A stretch of 64,000 nucleotides of DNA from Modestobacter marinus (GTDB lineage: Bacteria > Actinomycetota > Actinomycetes > Mycobacteriales > Geodermatophilaceae), in NCBI RefSeq assembly GCF_011758655.1, contig NZ_JAAMPA010000001.1:248001-312000 (forward strand). Reading direction: 5' to 3'. The notes beneath the pieces are model-generated. The model did not search any database and had not been told where the DNA came from. It saw only the letters and a list, made by a program, of their open reading frames with translations. Positions 37,341-45,023 of the stretch are shown in pieces (positions within the stretch are counted from its first letter, which is position 1; each line of letters opens with the position of its first letter). A program made the translations under genes and the position numbers.

Positions 37341-38102
37341 TCAGGCCCAGCCGAGGTCGGCCAGCGCCCGCCAGGGCAGGGTCGCGCACGCGTCGTCCGC
37401 CTCGGCGACCAGCCGGCGCGCCACGGCCGCGTCCGCGCAGGCGACCGGCCGGCCGGGCGTGACCACGACCTGCATGTCGTGCAACCGCAGCCCGGCGGCG
37501 GCCATCTCGACGAGCAGCTCCTCGGGGCGGACCAGGACCGCGGTGTCCACGCCCGGCACGCCGGTCGAGGTCCACAGGCCCAGCGGCCCCTCCACCCGTA
37601 GCGCGGTCCGGACGACGGCGGCCCGGCCCAGCGCCGCCGAGCGCGCCTGGTGCACCAGGGGCAGTGACGCGGTGCGGGACGGCCGCCAGGGCACGACGAG
37701 GGAGTCCCGGGCGACCACCACCCGCCAGCCGAGCGCGGTCTGCCGGACGTCGGACCAGTCCAGGACGGCGATGCCCGAGGCCAGGGCGATCGGGTCGGGC
37801 ACCGGGCGGCGCGCGAGCCAGGCGCGCAGCGCGGTGGCCACCGACTCGGCCGCCACGGGCACCCGCGCGCGGGTCATCTGCTCGGCGAGCTCGGCGAGCA
37901 GGACCCGGGTGCGGCGGCCGGTGTCGTCGAGCACCAGCATCGGGCCGCGACCCGCGCCGTCGAGGACGGCCAGCTCGAGGTCCGGGTCGACCCCCCGGTC
38001 GGCCAGCAGCTCCACGGCGGCCCGCACGTCGGACACCCGGACCTCGGCCCGGTTCAGTCGCTGCAGGAGCCCCGCCGGGGTGCCGAAGAGCGCTCCGGTC
38101 AT
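37341..38102 (-). CDS. Hypothetical protein in motility region (253 aa)
   Basis: This soluble protein has no signal or helix. It begins MTGALFGTPAGLLQRLNRAE and contains VRAAVELLADRGVDPDLELA with LVLDDTGRRTRVLLAELAEQ, then a mixed alpha/beta region (WRVVVARDSLVVPWRPSR). It may bind a partner rather than act as an enzyme, since no catalytic motif stands out. It overlaps the small upstream gene by ATGA, so the two are a translationally coupled pair next to sigma and csrA genes. I do not recognise the family. Confidence 0.65.
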   Translation of the reverse strand: MTGALFGTPAGLLQRLNRAEVRVSDVRAAVELLADRGVDPDLELAVLDGAGRGPMLVLDDTGRRTRVLLAELAEQMTRARVPVAAESVATALRAWLARRPVPDPIALASGIAVLDWSDVRQTALGWRVVVARDSLVVPWRPSRTASLPLVHQARSAALGRAAVVRTALRVEGPLGLWTSTGVPGVDTAVLVRPEELLVEMAAAGLRLHDMQVVVTPGRPVACADAAVARRLVAEADDACATLPWRALADLGWA

Positions 38103-38446
38103 GCGCTGCGTCCTCCGGTCAGGGCTTCTCGGGCCACGGTCGCCAGACCGGGCAGGGACAACACGCTCGCCAGCTCGACGGCGGACAACCGGACCGGGAC
38201 CACGTCGTCGGACCAGCCGGTGGCCCGGCGGACGCGCGCGGTGGGCGCGGGCCAGACGACCTCGCGGGCGGCGGCCACCTGGAGCTCGGTGAGCACCTCG
38301 CCCAGGTGGACGGCGACCACCGGGTGCAGCGGCCCGTCGTCGAGCGCGGCCTGCACGGCCCGCTCGACCTCGAGCCGGTCCGGGCTGCTCAGCCAGTGTG
38401 GGACGAGCACCGCCTGGACCGGCCCGCCGGCGGGTGGGCCGCTCAC
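38099..38446 (-). CDS. Hypothetical protein, partner of the 253-aa gene (115 aa)
   Basis: The product is a small acidic protein: GGPVQAVLVPHWLSSPDRLE, an ERAVQAALDDGPLHPVVAVH helix-strand region and a VPVRLSAVELASVLSLPGL tail. GTG start at 38446; the frame upstream changes composition abruptly. It is coupled to the following gene by ATGA. A GCCGATAT at 38537-38544 on the minus strand could be a sigma-28-like -10 box but has no good -35 partner. Function unknown. Confidence 0.6.
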   Translation of the reverse strand: MSGPPAGGPVQAVLVPHWLSSPDRLEVERAVQAALDDGPLHPVVAVHLGEVLTELQVAAAREVVWPAPTARVRRATGWSDDVVPVRLSAVELASVLSLPGLATVAREALTGGRSA

Positions 38447-38643
38447 TCCCCCACCCCGGGACGACGGGCTCCGGACCCGGTCCGGGAGCCGTCCCCCGCA
38501 CGGTGGCGAGGGGGCTCCGGCGCGGTCACGACTTGTATATCGGCAGGTGAGAGGCCCGATGGACCCGGATCGCAACCTTTTCCGCCCGCTGTCGTCAGCG
38601 CCGGGGCGCCGGGCCGCCGCACGTGCCGGCGACCCGGACGGGG

Positions 38644-39741
38644 TCAGCCGCCGAGCTCGGTGAGCCGCTCCTTGAGGGCCTTCTCGGCGCGGTCGGCGTG
38701 CACGTTCATGTTGCGCACCGACGTGCCCAGGTCGGCCGACAGCTGGGTCTTGGTCTGCCCGCCCCAGGTGGTCAGGTACCAGGTCGCCCAGCCCAGCACG
38801 TTCGGCTGCGCGGCCCGCTGGTCCCGGCGGGCGGTCGGGTCGGGCGCGCACGCGGCGGTCAGCGCGTGCGACAGCAGGCTCTGCTCCGCCTCGCCCATGA
38901 TCTCGTCGGGCACCTCGGCGCTGTCCGGGACCACGAACTCGACCGTGTCGGCACCGCCGTCGAGGGACTGGAGGTTGCGCAGTCCGTTCAGGGTGGCGAC
39001 GGTCTGGGAGTTGCGGCGCAGCGTCGCCACGCTCTGGCCCATGTAGGCGGCCAGCTCCTTCTCGCTGGGGCGGCGCTGGTGCTCGGCGGTGAAGGCGGCG
39101 ACCGCCTTCTGCTGCTTGTTCTCGGTGTCGGCGGCCGTGCGGCCGTACGCGTTGCGGCCCAGGTCGTGCACCCACTTGGAGAGCTGGGTGGCCAGGAAGG
39201 CGCCGAAGGGCACCGACTTGGTCTCGTCGTACTGGCTCACCGCCTTCAGCACCCACTCGGCGACCTGCTGGTCGACGTCATCGTTGTCGGGCAGGTGCAG
39301 CCGGATGGTGCTCATGTTCCGCTGCAGGCGCTTGAGGCTGACCCGGCAGTAGTGCCGGCACAGCCCGTCCAGGAAGGCGGCGGGCAGGTCGCGGGGGGCC
39401 CGGCGGCGCACGCCGGTCTCCGGCCGCAGCCCGACGGTGGCGTAGCCCCCGGCGGCGCACCACGCGCGGATCAGGCCGGCGAGCGACTCGGCCGTGCCGG
39501 TCTCGCCGTCGACCCGGTACAGGCCGTCACCCTCGTCGTAGGTCACCTCGACCTCGGCCGGCAAAGCGGCCCGGAAGTCGGTCAGCGGCAGCTCCCGGTC
39601 GGTGCGGAAGTGCACCCGGTCGCGCGGGGTGATCGGGGCCAGCGCCCAGCCCTCGGCCTCGGTGAGCCCGCCGAAGACCAGCGGCTCACGGGTGCGGGCG
39701 GGGTCGGTGGCGAGCTGGGTGGTGAGCATGTCCTGGGACAC
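38644..39741 (-). CDS. Divergent sigma-70-like protein
   Basis: The 365-aa protein has a unique ~120-residue N-terminal domain (LTEAEGWALAPITPRDRVHF, EVTYDEGDGLYRVDGETG). It is followed by a sigma region 2-like block (VAEWVLKAVSQYDETKSVPF, then GAFLATQLSKWVHDLGRNAY), a region 3-like block (RRPSEKELAAYMGQSVATLR) and a C-terminal HTH-like block (TKTQLSADLGTSVRNMNVHA). The similarity is by pattern only and residues for promoter melting are poorly conserved. I chose GTG at 39741 because AGGAGG lies 4 bases upstream; ATG at 39729 is the alternative. It could be an alternative sigma or a sigma-like regulator of motility genes. Confidence 0.65.
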   Translation of the reverse strand: MSQDMLTTQLATDPARTREPLVFGGLTEAEGWALAPITPRDRVHFRTDRELPLTDFRAALPAEVEVTYDEGDGLYRVDGETGTAESLAGLIRAWCAAGGYATVGLRPETGVRRRAPRDLPAAFLDGLCRHYCRVSLKRLQRNMSTIRLHLPDNDDVDQQVAEWVLKAVSQYDETKSVPFGAFLATQLSKWVHDLGRNAYGRTAADTENKQQKAVAAFTAEHQRRPSEKELAAYMGQSVATLRRNSQTVATLNGLRNLQSLDGGADTVEFVVPDSAEVPDEIMGEAEQSLLSHALTAACAPDPTARRDQRAAQPNVLGWATWYLTTWGGQTKTQLSADLGTSVRNMNVHADRAEKALKERLTELGG

Positions 39742-39835
39742 CGGTCCTCCTGAGGGGAAGTGCAGGTGGGCGGGGTGGGCGTGCCGGGGGCGGTGCAGCA
39801 GCGGGGCCGGCCGGGTGGGCCGACCGCCTCCGGCC

Positions 39836-40426
39836 TCAGACGAGGACGGGCACCCCGCGGCCGACCGGGGCGTGCACGCTGTCGTCGAGGGGACGACGCG
39901 GCGACGGGATCCGCGGGGCGGGCATCCGCGGCGCGGGCATCCGCGGCCGGGGGGTCTCGACGGCCTCGAGCACGCCGGCGGCTGCGGCACGCTCGACCTC
40001 GTTCGGCTCGGCGACGTACACCGGCATGAAGTCGTAGAGGTCGGTGAAGAGCCCGTCGACGAAGGCGTAGGCGGCCTGCGCCTGGTCGGAGAACTTCGCG
40101 ATCAGCTCGCGCGGGCCGAGCTCCACGCCGACGGTGACCCGGACGGCGCGGTCGTCGCCGCTGAGCCCGGTGAGGGCGAAGGACACCGACTCGTGCCGGG
40201 TGGCCAGCGCCGCCAGGGCGGCGAGGCACCGGCGGGTGGCCGAGCGGCGGGGGCGGAGCTGGACGTGCACCACGACCGTCTCCGACCAGGCCGCGGCCTG
40301 GTCACCGGAGGAGCCGTCGACGACATCGCACGGACGCAGGTCGCCGGAGCCGGACGGCCCGACGCGCAGGTCGACGGGCAGCTCGACGTCGATGACCGGG
40401 CCCGATGCGAGTGCGCTGAGTTCCAT
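39836..40426 (-). CDS. Hypothetical protein downstream of csrA (196 aa)
   Basis: The product has a folded domain of about 155 residues (MELSALASGPVIDVELPVDL, SETVVVHVQLRPRRSATRRC, VTVGVELGPRELIAKFSDQA) and a Pro/Arg-rich tail with MPAPRMPAPRIPSPRRP repeats. The last segment of the fold (AYAFVDGLFTDLYDFMPVYV) is hydrophobic but not a transmembrane helix. The ATG at 40426 has GGGGGAG upstream. It follows csrA on the same strand, at the position where fliW might be expected, but I see no FliW signature. Confidence 0.65.
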   Translation of the reverse strand: MELSALASGPVIDVELPVDLRVGPSGSGDLRPCDVVDGSSGDQAAAWSETVVVHVQLRPRRSATRRCLAALAALATRHESVSFALTGLSGDDRAVRVTVGVELGPRELIAKFSDQAQAAYAFVDGLFTDLYDFMPVYVAEPNEVERAAAAGVLEAVETPRPRMPAPRMPAPRIPSPRRPLDDSVHAPVGRGVPVLV

Positions 40427-40568
40427 GTTCGTCTCCCCCTGTAACCGTGGTGCTGTGGGGGAAGACTTGCGCACGATCGGAGCCGTGGACGGCGAGACTC
40501 GCCGCCCTGTGACTACTGTGACGGCTGAGGTGAGCTGTTATTGCGCCGTATAGACCAACCCGATGGCA

Positions 40569-40817
40569 TTACTTGCCAGTCGGCTGCTCCGGTCCTGGTG
40601 CAAATGCCGACAAGGCACCCAGCGCGTCCGCGGCCACCTCGGCAGCCAGGCTCTGGGCCTCGGCGATCTGCTTGTAGACCTCCTCGCGGTGGATGGTCAC
40701 CTCGCGGGGGGCCTTGAAGCCGAGCCGCACGGTCCCGCCGCGCACCTCGACGACGTAGACCTCGATGTCCTCGCCGATCCGGATGCTCTCGCCGACGCTG
40801 CGGGTGAGAGTGAGCAT
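40569..40817 (-). CDS. csrA: Carbon storage regulator CsrA
   Basis: The 82-aa RNA-binding dimer begins MLTLTRSVGESIRIGEDIEV and continues GTVRLGFKAPREVTIHREEV, the family core with the RNA-contacting Leu4 and Arg44-type residues. A ~25-residue extension follows the usual C-terminus. In flagellated Gram-positives CsrA represses flagellin translation and is antagonised by FliW. No fliW is visible in the window. Shine-Dalgarno GGAGGGG lies 5 bases upstream. It follows flgL after a terminator and two more hairpins. Confidence 0.94.
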   Translation of the reverse strand: MLTLTRSVGESIRIGEDIEVYVVEVRGGTVRLGFKAPREVTIHREEVYKQIAEAQSLAAEVAADALGALSAFAPGPEQPTGK

Positions 40818-40859
40818 GGGTACCCCTCCATGGGTTCGTGTGGGCCGTCCGTGGCATCG

Positions 40860-40877
40860 CCCCGCCGGTCGGCGGGG
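40860..40877 (-). other. Hairpin in csrA leader
   Basis: CCCCGCC and GGCGGGG pair around GGTC, 43 bases upstream of the csrA start. Together with the stem at 40880-40907 it would fold the csrA 5' leader. Confidence 0.5.
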
Positions 40878-40879
40878 CC

Positions 40880-40907
40880 GGGCGCGCCCACCCGGGTGGG
40901 TGCGCCC
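40880..40907 (-). other. Second hairpin between flgL and csrA
   Basis: GGGCGCGCCCACCC faces GGGTGGGTGCGCCC as a 14-bp stem with one G-U pair and a palindromic centre. It may be a second terminator or a structured part of the csrA leader. Confidence 0.5.
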
Positions 40908-40921
40908 TGCTCCTGATCTCT

Positions 40922-40955
40922 CGGCAGGTGGCCCCCGGAACGGGGCCACCTGCCG
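40922..40955 (-). terminator. Terminator hairpin after flgL
   Basis: CGGCAGGTGGCCCC and its exact complement form a 14-bp stem with a 6-base loop, starting 6 bases after the flgL stop on the minus strand. Confidence 0.75.
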
Positions 40956-40960
40956 CGGTG

Positions 40961-41869
40961 TCACCGCAGGAAGTCCAGCAGAGTCGGCTGGATGGCCTTC
41001 GCAGTGGCCCCCAGCGCGGCCTCGTAGCCGACCTGCTGCATCTGCAGGTTCATGATCGTCTTCGGCAGGTCGACGTTCTCCGTCGCCGCCGACCGACTGG
41101 TCAGCGACAGCTGCAGGTCGTTGTTCACCTGCTGCGCCGTCTCGATCCGGTTGGTGCGCGTACCGATGTCGGCAGCCACGTTCAGCAGCCGGTTGAGCGC
41201 GGCGTCCAGGTCTGCGAGGTGTCCCTCCACGGCAGCCGGGTCCGTGACCACGTCGGCAGCGATCCGGCCGACGACGGCGAAGAGGTCCGGGCCCGCGTCG
41301 GGGTCTCCGAACGCCTCGGGTCCGGTGATGTCCACCCGTACCGAGTCGGACTCCGAGACCTGCCGGCTGGTGGGGACGACCGGCACCCCTCCGGTGCCGC
41401 CGAAACCGGTGTACCCGCCCGTGGCGGCGTCGTAGGCCGTGGAGCCGCTCGTCACGCCACCGAACACCGGCCGCCCCTGCACCGTGGTGTTGGCCAGTCC
41501 GAGCATGCTCTCCCGGATGCCGGCGATCTCGGTGGCGATCGCGGTCCGCGCGGCTTCGGACTGAGCGCCGGTGTTGAGCCCCTGGACGGTCAGCGCCCGG
41601 ACGTTCTGCACCTGCTTGATCATGTTCTGCAGGGCGGAGTCCGTCGCGTCGAGCAGACCGATCCCGTCGGTGATGTTCCGGGCGTACTGCAGGGCACCGG
41701 CGAGCTCCTGGCGGGTCTGCATCGCGGCGTTCGTGCCGGTGGGGTCGTCGGAGGGCTTGTTGATCGTCTTGCCCGACGTCAGCTGCGCCTGCAGCTTGGC
41801 GATGGCCTCCTGGTTGCGGTTGAGGCCCTGCAGTGCGGTGACGGCGAGCGAGCGCTGGGTGATCCGCAT
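40961..41869 (-). CDS. flgL: Flagellar hook-filament junction protein FlgL
   Basis: The 302-aa protein begins MRITQRSLAVTALQGLNRNQ, with the flagellin-like D0/D1 N-terminal region (LQAQLTSGKTINKPSDDPTG). The matching C-terminal helix is NVDLPKTIMNLQMQQVGYEA. The central domain is short. It links FlgK to the filament outside the cell. It follows flgK by 4 bases and ends at a strong hairpin. Confidence 0.93.
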   Translation of the reverse strand: MRITQRSLAVTALQGLNRNQEAIAKLQAQLTSGKTINKPSDDPTGTNAAMQTRQELAGALQYARNITDGIGLLDATDSALQNMIKQVQNVRALTVQGLNTGAQSEAARTAIATEIAGIRESMLGLANTTVQGRPVFGGVTSGSTAYDAATGGYTGFGGTGGVPVVPTSRQVSESDSVRVDITGPEAFGDPDAGPDLFAVVGRIAADVVTDPAAVEGHLADLDAALNRLLNVAADIGTRTNRIETAQQVNNDLQLSLTSRSAATENVDLPKTIMNLQMQQVGYEAALGATAKAIQPTLLDFLR

Positions 41870-41873
41870 CAGG

Positions 41874-43298
41874 TCACAGCCCCACTCGGCCGGTGCGGTT
41901 GATCAGCACGTCGAGGGTCTCGTCGATGGTGGTGATCACCCGCGCAGCCGCGGAGTAGGCGTGCTGGAACTGCAGCATGTTCGTCATCTCCTCGTCGAGG
42001 TTGACCCCCGAGACGGACTCGCGGGACGCGTCCACCTGTGCGGCGACCACCGTCTGCGTCTTCAGGTTGCTCGTGGCCACCGACGCCTCGACCCCGAGGT
42101 CGACGATCAGCTGCCGGTAGGCCACCGCGACACCGGTGTCGGCCTTGGCCATCGCGGCAAGCTTGGCGGCGTTCCCGGCGTCGGCGGAGGCGTTCGTGCC
42201 GTTCGGGGCGAACGACGCGGCGGCCAGCTCGGTCGGGTCGGTGATCAGCAGGGTGATGTTGGCGGCGGTGACCGGGACGGCCGGTACGGAGCCCGAACCG
42301 AACATCGGCCCGCCCGGGTCGCCGTTCTTGTCATAGGCCATCGGCGGGCCGGCGTGCACGGCGTTGACCTGGTCGGCCAGCTGCCGGGCGACCACGTCGA
42401 GCTTCTGCTGGTACCGCGGGATGGTCTGGCTCAGCGCCGTCAGCGCACCGCCCGCCGTGCCACCGAGGGCGAGCCGGGTGCCGCCCGGGTCGGTGACGAA
42501 CGCGGGGTCCGTGGCCGTGGCCTCGGCGGGGACCTCGGTGCCGACGGCCCGGATGCCGATCGCCGAGACGCCGGAGACCAGCATGGCGCCGGCGACGGAC
42601 ACGTTCACCTGCCCGTCGTCACCGGGGGACGAGGTGGCCCCGATCGAGGTGGCCAGGTCCATCACCAGACCGTCCCGCTTGTCGGCCAGCTCGTTGACCG
42701 GCAGGCCGGCCTGGGTCGCGCGCTTGATCGCCCGGTTCAGGTCCGCGATCGACTGGGTCTTCGCGTTCACGTCCTGCGCCAGGGTGTCCAGGCTGTCGCG
42801 GGTCTGGGTCCACTGCTTGTCCAGGTTGGCGCTCGTGGTGTGCAGCTCGGCGACCAGCGTGGCGGTCTTCTGCAGCACGGCCGTCCGGGCGCCGTCCTCG
42901 GTCGGGTGGTTGGCGACGTCGCCCCACGCGGTGAACACCGCGGTGAGCTTGGCCTGGATGCCGGTCTCCCCCGGCTCGCGGAAGGCCTGCTCGATCTGCG
43001 CGAGGGTGGCGTCCTGCGCGGTCATCCGGGCGGTCGAGGCGGACTCGATCTGCGCCCGGCTCTCCAGGAAGCCGTCCCGGATGCGGATCACCTTGTCGGC
43101 GTCGACGCCCTGCCCGACCTGGTTGCTGACCGCGTACATGGCCGGGACGGCGTTGCCCCCGACCGACTGCAGCTCGGCCCGCTGCCGGGTGTAGCCCGCG
43201 GTGTTGACGTTGGCGATGTTCTGCCCGGTGACGTCCAGCCCGCGCTGCTGCGCCCACAGGGCCGTCGTCGCCGTGTTCAGACCGGAGAAGGAACTCAC
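41874..43298 (-). CDS. flgK: Flagellar hook-associated protein FlgK
   Basis: The 474-aa hook-associated protein has the N-terminal rod-family block SSFSGLNTATTALWAQQRGL, DVTGQNIANVNTAGYTRQRA and the C-terminal VNLDEEMTNMLQFQHAYSAA, RVITTIDETLDVLINRTGRV. The GTG at 43298 overlaps the flgN stop (GTGA). It forms the first hook-filament junction ring. Confidence 0.95.
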   Translation of the reverse strand: MSSFSGLNTATTALWAQQRGLDVTGQNIANVNTAGYTRQRAELQSVGGNAVPAMYAVSNQVGQGVDADKVIRIRDGFLESRAQIESASTARMTAQDATLAQIEQAFREPGETGIQAKLTAVFTAWGDVANHPTEDGARTAVLQKTATLVAELHTTSANLDKQWTQTRDSLDTLAQDVNAKTQSIADLNRAIKRATQAGLPVNELADKRDGLVMDLATSIGATSSPGDDGQVNVSVAGAMLVSGVSAIGIRAVGTEVPAEATATDPAFVTDPGGTRLALGGTAGGALTALSQTIPRYQQKLDVVARQLADQVNAVHAGPPMAYDKNGDPGGPMFGSGSVPAVPVTAANITLLITDPTELAAASFAPNGTNASADAGNAAKLAAMAKADTGVAVAYRQLIVDLGVEASVATSNLKTQTVVAAQVDASRESVSGVNLDEEMTNMLQFQHAYSAAARVITTIDETLDVLINRTGRVGL

Positions 43299-43783
43299 AG
43301 CGCACCGTCCAGGGTGACCGAGCGGTAGGCGTTGCCGGCCGTGCGGCCGGACTGGGTGTACGTGCCGGCCGCGGTGTGGGGCTGGGTGGACGCCAGGGCG
43401 TCGTTGATGACGGCCAGGCCGCTCTCGATCAGCTCCTTGTTGGCGTCGGAGAGCCCGCGCAGCTCCGAGACGAGGACCAGGAGGGCCTCGTGGTGCTTGG
43501 CGTAGAGGTCGTCCCACGGCGCCGGCGCCGAGTCGGCGAGCTGGCGCAGCGACGGGTTGGCCGCCAGCCCCAGCCGGCCGGCGATCTGCTCGGTGGCCGC
43601 GGCCCGCTCGAGCTCGAGGGTCCGCAGCTGCTCCAGGACCACCTCGATCTCGTGGGCGATCCGGGCCAGCCACCGGCTCTTGCCGGTGACGATGAGGTAC
43701 TGCTTCTCCTCGGCCTTGAAGAGCAGGAGGTCCAGCAGCTCCTGCTCCCGCCAGAGCAACGTCGACAGGTGCTGGTGGTCCAT
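43295..43783 (-). CDS. flgN: FlgN-like flagellar export chaperone
   Basis: The 162-aa helical protein (DHQHLSTLLWREQELLDLLL, ARIAHEIEVVLEQLRTLELE, YAKHHEALLVLVSELRGLSD) has the FlgN length and position directly before flgK. It should keep FlgK/FlgL export-competent in the cytoplasm. Low sequence conservation is normal for FlgN. ATG at 43783 with a GAAAGG upstream. A sigma-28-like promoter lies at 43860-43888. Confidence 0.82.
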   Translation of the reverse strand: MDHQHLSTLLWREQELLDLLLFKAEEKQYLIVTGKSRWLARIAHEIEVVLEQLRTLELERAAATEQIAGRLGLAANPSLRQLADSAPAPWDDLYAKHHEALLVLVSELRGLSDANKELIESGLAVINDALASTQPHTAAGTYTQSGRTAGNAYRSVTLDGAL

Positions 43784-43859
43784 GCCGGCCTTTCCGTCGT
43801 CGTGTGCAGCCCGTCGTGCAGGCCTGCGCCCACCGGGACCGGCGGGCGCTGTCGATCTC

Positions 43860-43888
43860 CCTTCGGCACCCGGCGGCGCACGGTCAAG
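43860..43888 (-). promoter_or_regulatory. Sigma-28-like promoter for flgN-flgK-flgL
   Basis: On the minus strand CTTGAC (43888-43883), 15 bases, then GCCGAAGG (43867-43860). About 75 bases separate it from the flgN start. Its -35 box is 9 bases from that of the fliA promoter on the other strand. Confidence 0.6.
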
Positions 43889-43897
43889 CCGAGATGG

Positions 43898-43926
43898 CTC
43901 AAGGAGGCACGGAAATGTGCCGATGG
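43898..43926 (+). promoter_or_regulatory. Sigma-28-like promoter for fliA
   Basis: CTCAAG (43898-43903), 15 bases, GCCGATGG (43919-43926). It implies that fliA is transcribed by its own product. It also excludes the ATG at 43923 as a start, since that lies in the -10 box. Confidence 0.72.
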
Positions 43927-43964
43927 CGGTGCCACGTGGTCGCCGGTCAGCCGAGAAGGAGGGC

Positions 43965-44882
43965 GTGACCGCAGCCCGCCCCGCCGTGAGTGAGCGCCGC
44001 CCCGCCGACGTCGACGCGATGGTGACCACCCATCTCCCGCTGGCCCAGTTCGCGGTGAACGCGGTGGCCTCGCGCATCTCCCTGCCCAGCCACGTAAGCC
44101 GGGACGACCTGCTCTCCTGCGCGAGCGTCGCGCTGGTCGAGGTCGCCCGCCGGTTCGACCCGGCCGCCGGGGCGACGTTCGCCACCTACGCCCTGCCGCG
44201 ACTGCAGGGCGCCGTCCTGGACGAGCTGCGCTCCGGTGACTGGGCCAGCCGCTCGGTCCGGGCCGCGGCGCGGCGCACCGATGCGGCGACCGACGCGCTG
44301 ACGATCAGCCTGGGCCGGCCGCCGACGAAGGAGGAGCTGGCCGCCAGCCTCGGCGTCCAGCGCGCGGAGCTGGACTCGCTGCAGATCGACGTCCACCGGG
44401 CCGTGATGGTCAGCATGGACGCGGAGACGGGCACCGACGGGGGCTCGCTCGACCTGCCCGACACCGGCGACTCACCGGAACGGGCACTGCTGCGCGGTGA
44501 GCGGGCTCGGCACCTGCACGAGGCGATCCGCGCCCTGCCCGACCGGCTCGACGAGGTCGTGGAGCGCAACTTCTTCGGGGACGAGTCGCTCACCGACATC
44601 GCCGACTCGCTCGGCGTCACGCTCTCCCGCGTCTCGCAGATGCGGGCCCGGGCACTCACCCTGCTGCACGCCGCGATGAGCGAGGTGTGGGACGGCACCA
44701 CCGTCCCCGCCGACGGTGGGGTGCGCGCCCGCAACCAGCAGCGCGCCTACGTCGAACGGGTCGCCGCCCGGCAGACCGCCGGCCGCAGCCCGGCCGTCAC
44801 TCCCCCGGTCCCGGCGCCGCGCCCCGGCTCGCGGCGCGGCTGGATCCTCCCCGAGCGTGGGGCGGCTGCCCTCCCCGCCTGA
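43965..44882 (+). CDS. fliA: Flagellar sigma factor FliA (sigma-28 family)
   Basis: The ~305-aa sigma factor has region 2 (LPLAQFAVNAVASRISLPSH, LLSCASVALVEVARRFDPAA, GATFATYALPRLQGAVLDEL), region 3 (ISLGRPPTKEELAASLGVQ) and region 4 HTH (ERNFFGDESLTDIADSLGV, TLSRVSQMRARALTLLHA). A Pro/Arg-rich tail of about 55 residues is unusual for FliA. It directs late flagellar genes. The GTG at 43965 has AAGGAGG just upstream. ATG 43923 falls in the promoter -10 box and GTG 43986 is a possible alternative. No flgM is visible in the window. Confidence 0.9.
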   Translation: MTAARPAVSERRPADVDAMVTTHLPLAQFAVNAVASRISLPSHVSRDDLLSCASVALVEVARRFDPAAGATFATYALPRLQGAVLDELRSGDWASRSVRAAARRTDAATDALTISLGRPPTKEELAASLGVQRAELDSLQIDVHRAVMVSMDAETGTDGGSLDLPDTGDSPERALLRGERARHLHEAIRALPDRLDEVVERNFFGDESLTDIADSLGVTLSRVSQMRARALTLLHAAMSEVWDGTTVPADGGVRARNQQRAYVERVAARQTAGRSPAVTPPVPAPRPGSRRGWILPERGAAALPA

Positions 44883-44931
44883 GCCGCCGCCCCGGCGAGT
44901 CACACCCACACCACGGACCTCACCCGTTCGG

Positions 44932-44959
44932 GTTGAGACCGGGCCCCCCGGACCGTAGA
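44932..44959 (+). promoter_or_regulatory. Candidate sigma-28-like promoter, first flagellin
   Basis: GTTGAG (44932-44937), 14 bases, ACCGTAGA (44952-44959). The weaker -10 box makes this the least certain of the set, but the flanking GGTTGAGA matches that of the third flagellin gene. Confidence 0.5.
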
Positions 44960-45023
44960 AGAGAGCGATCCCGCCGCACGGCTGCGGCGGTTCCTTCTCG
45001 TTCCCGGTCCACGGAGGGCCCGC

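Noticed and set aside
38537..38544. GCCGATAT on the minus strand as a sigma-28 promoter for the 115/253-aa gene pair.
   Set aside because: The hexamer 15 bases upstream (GGTCCA) does not match any -35 version seen elsewhere in the cluster.
43915..43968. A 17-codon frame (MCRWRCHVVAGQPRRRA) with AGGAGG upstream, ending by GTGA on the fliA start, like a leader peptide.
   Set aside because: Its Shine-Dalgarno and start codon lie inside the proposed fliA promoter (43898-43926), so a transcript from that promoter would not contain its start. Only an upstream transcript could revive it.
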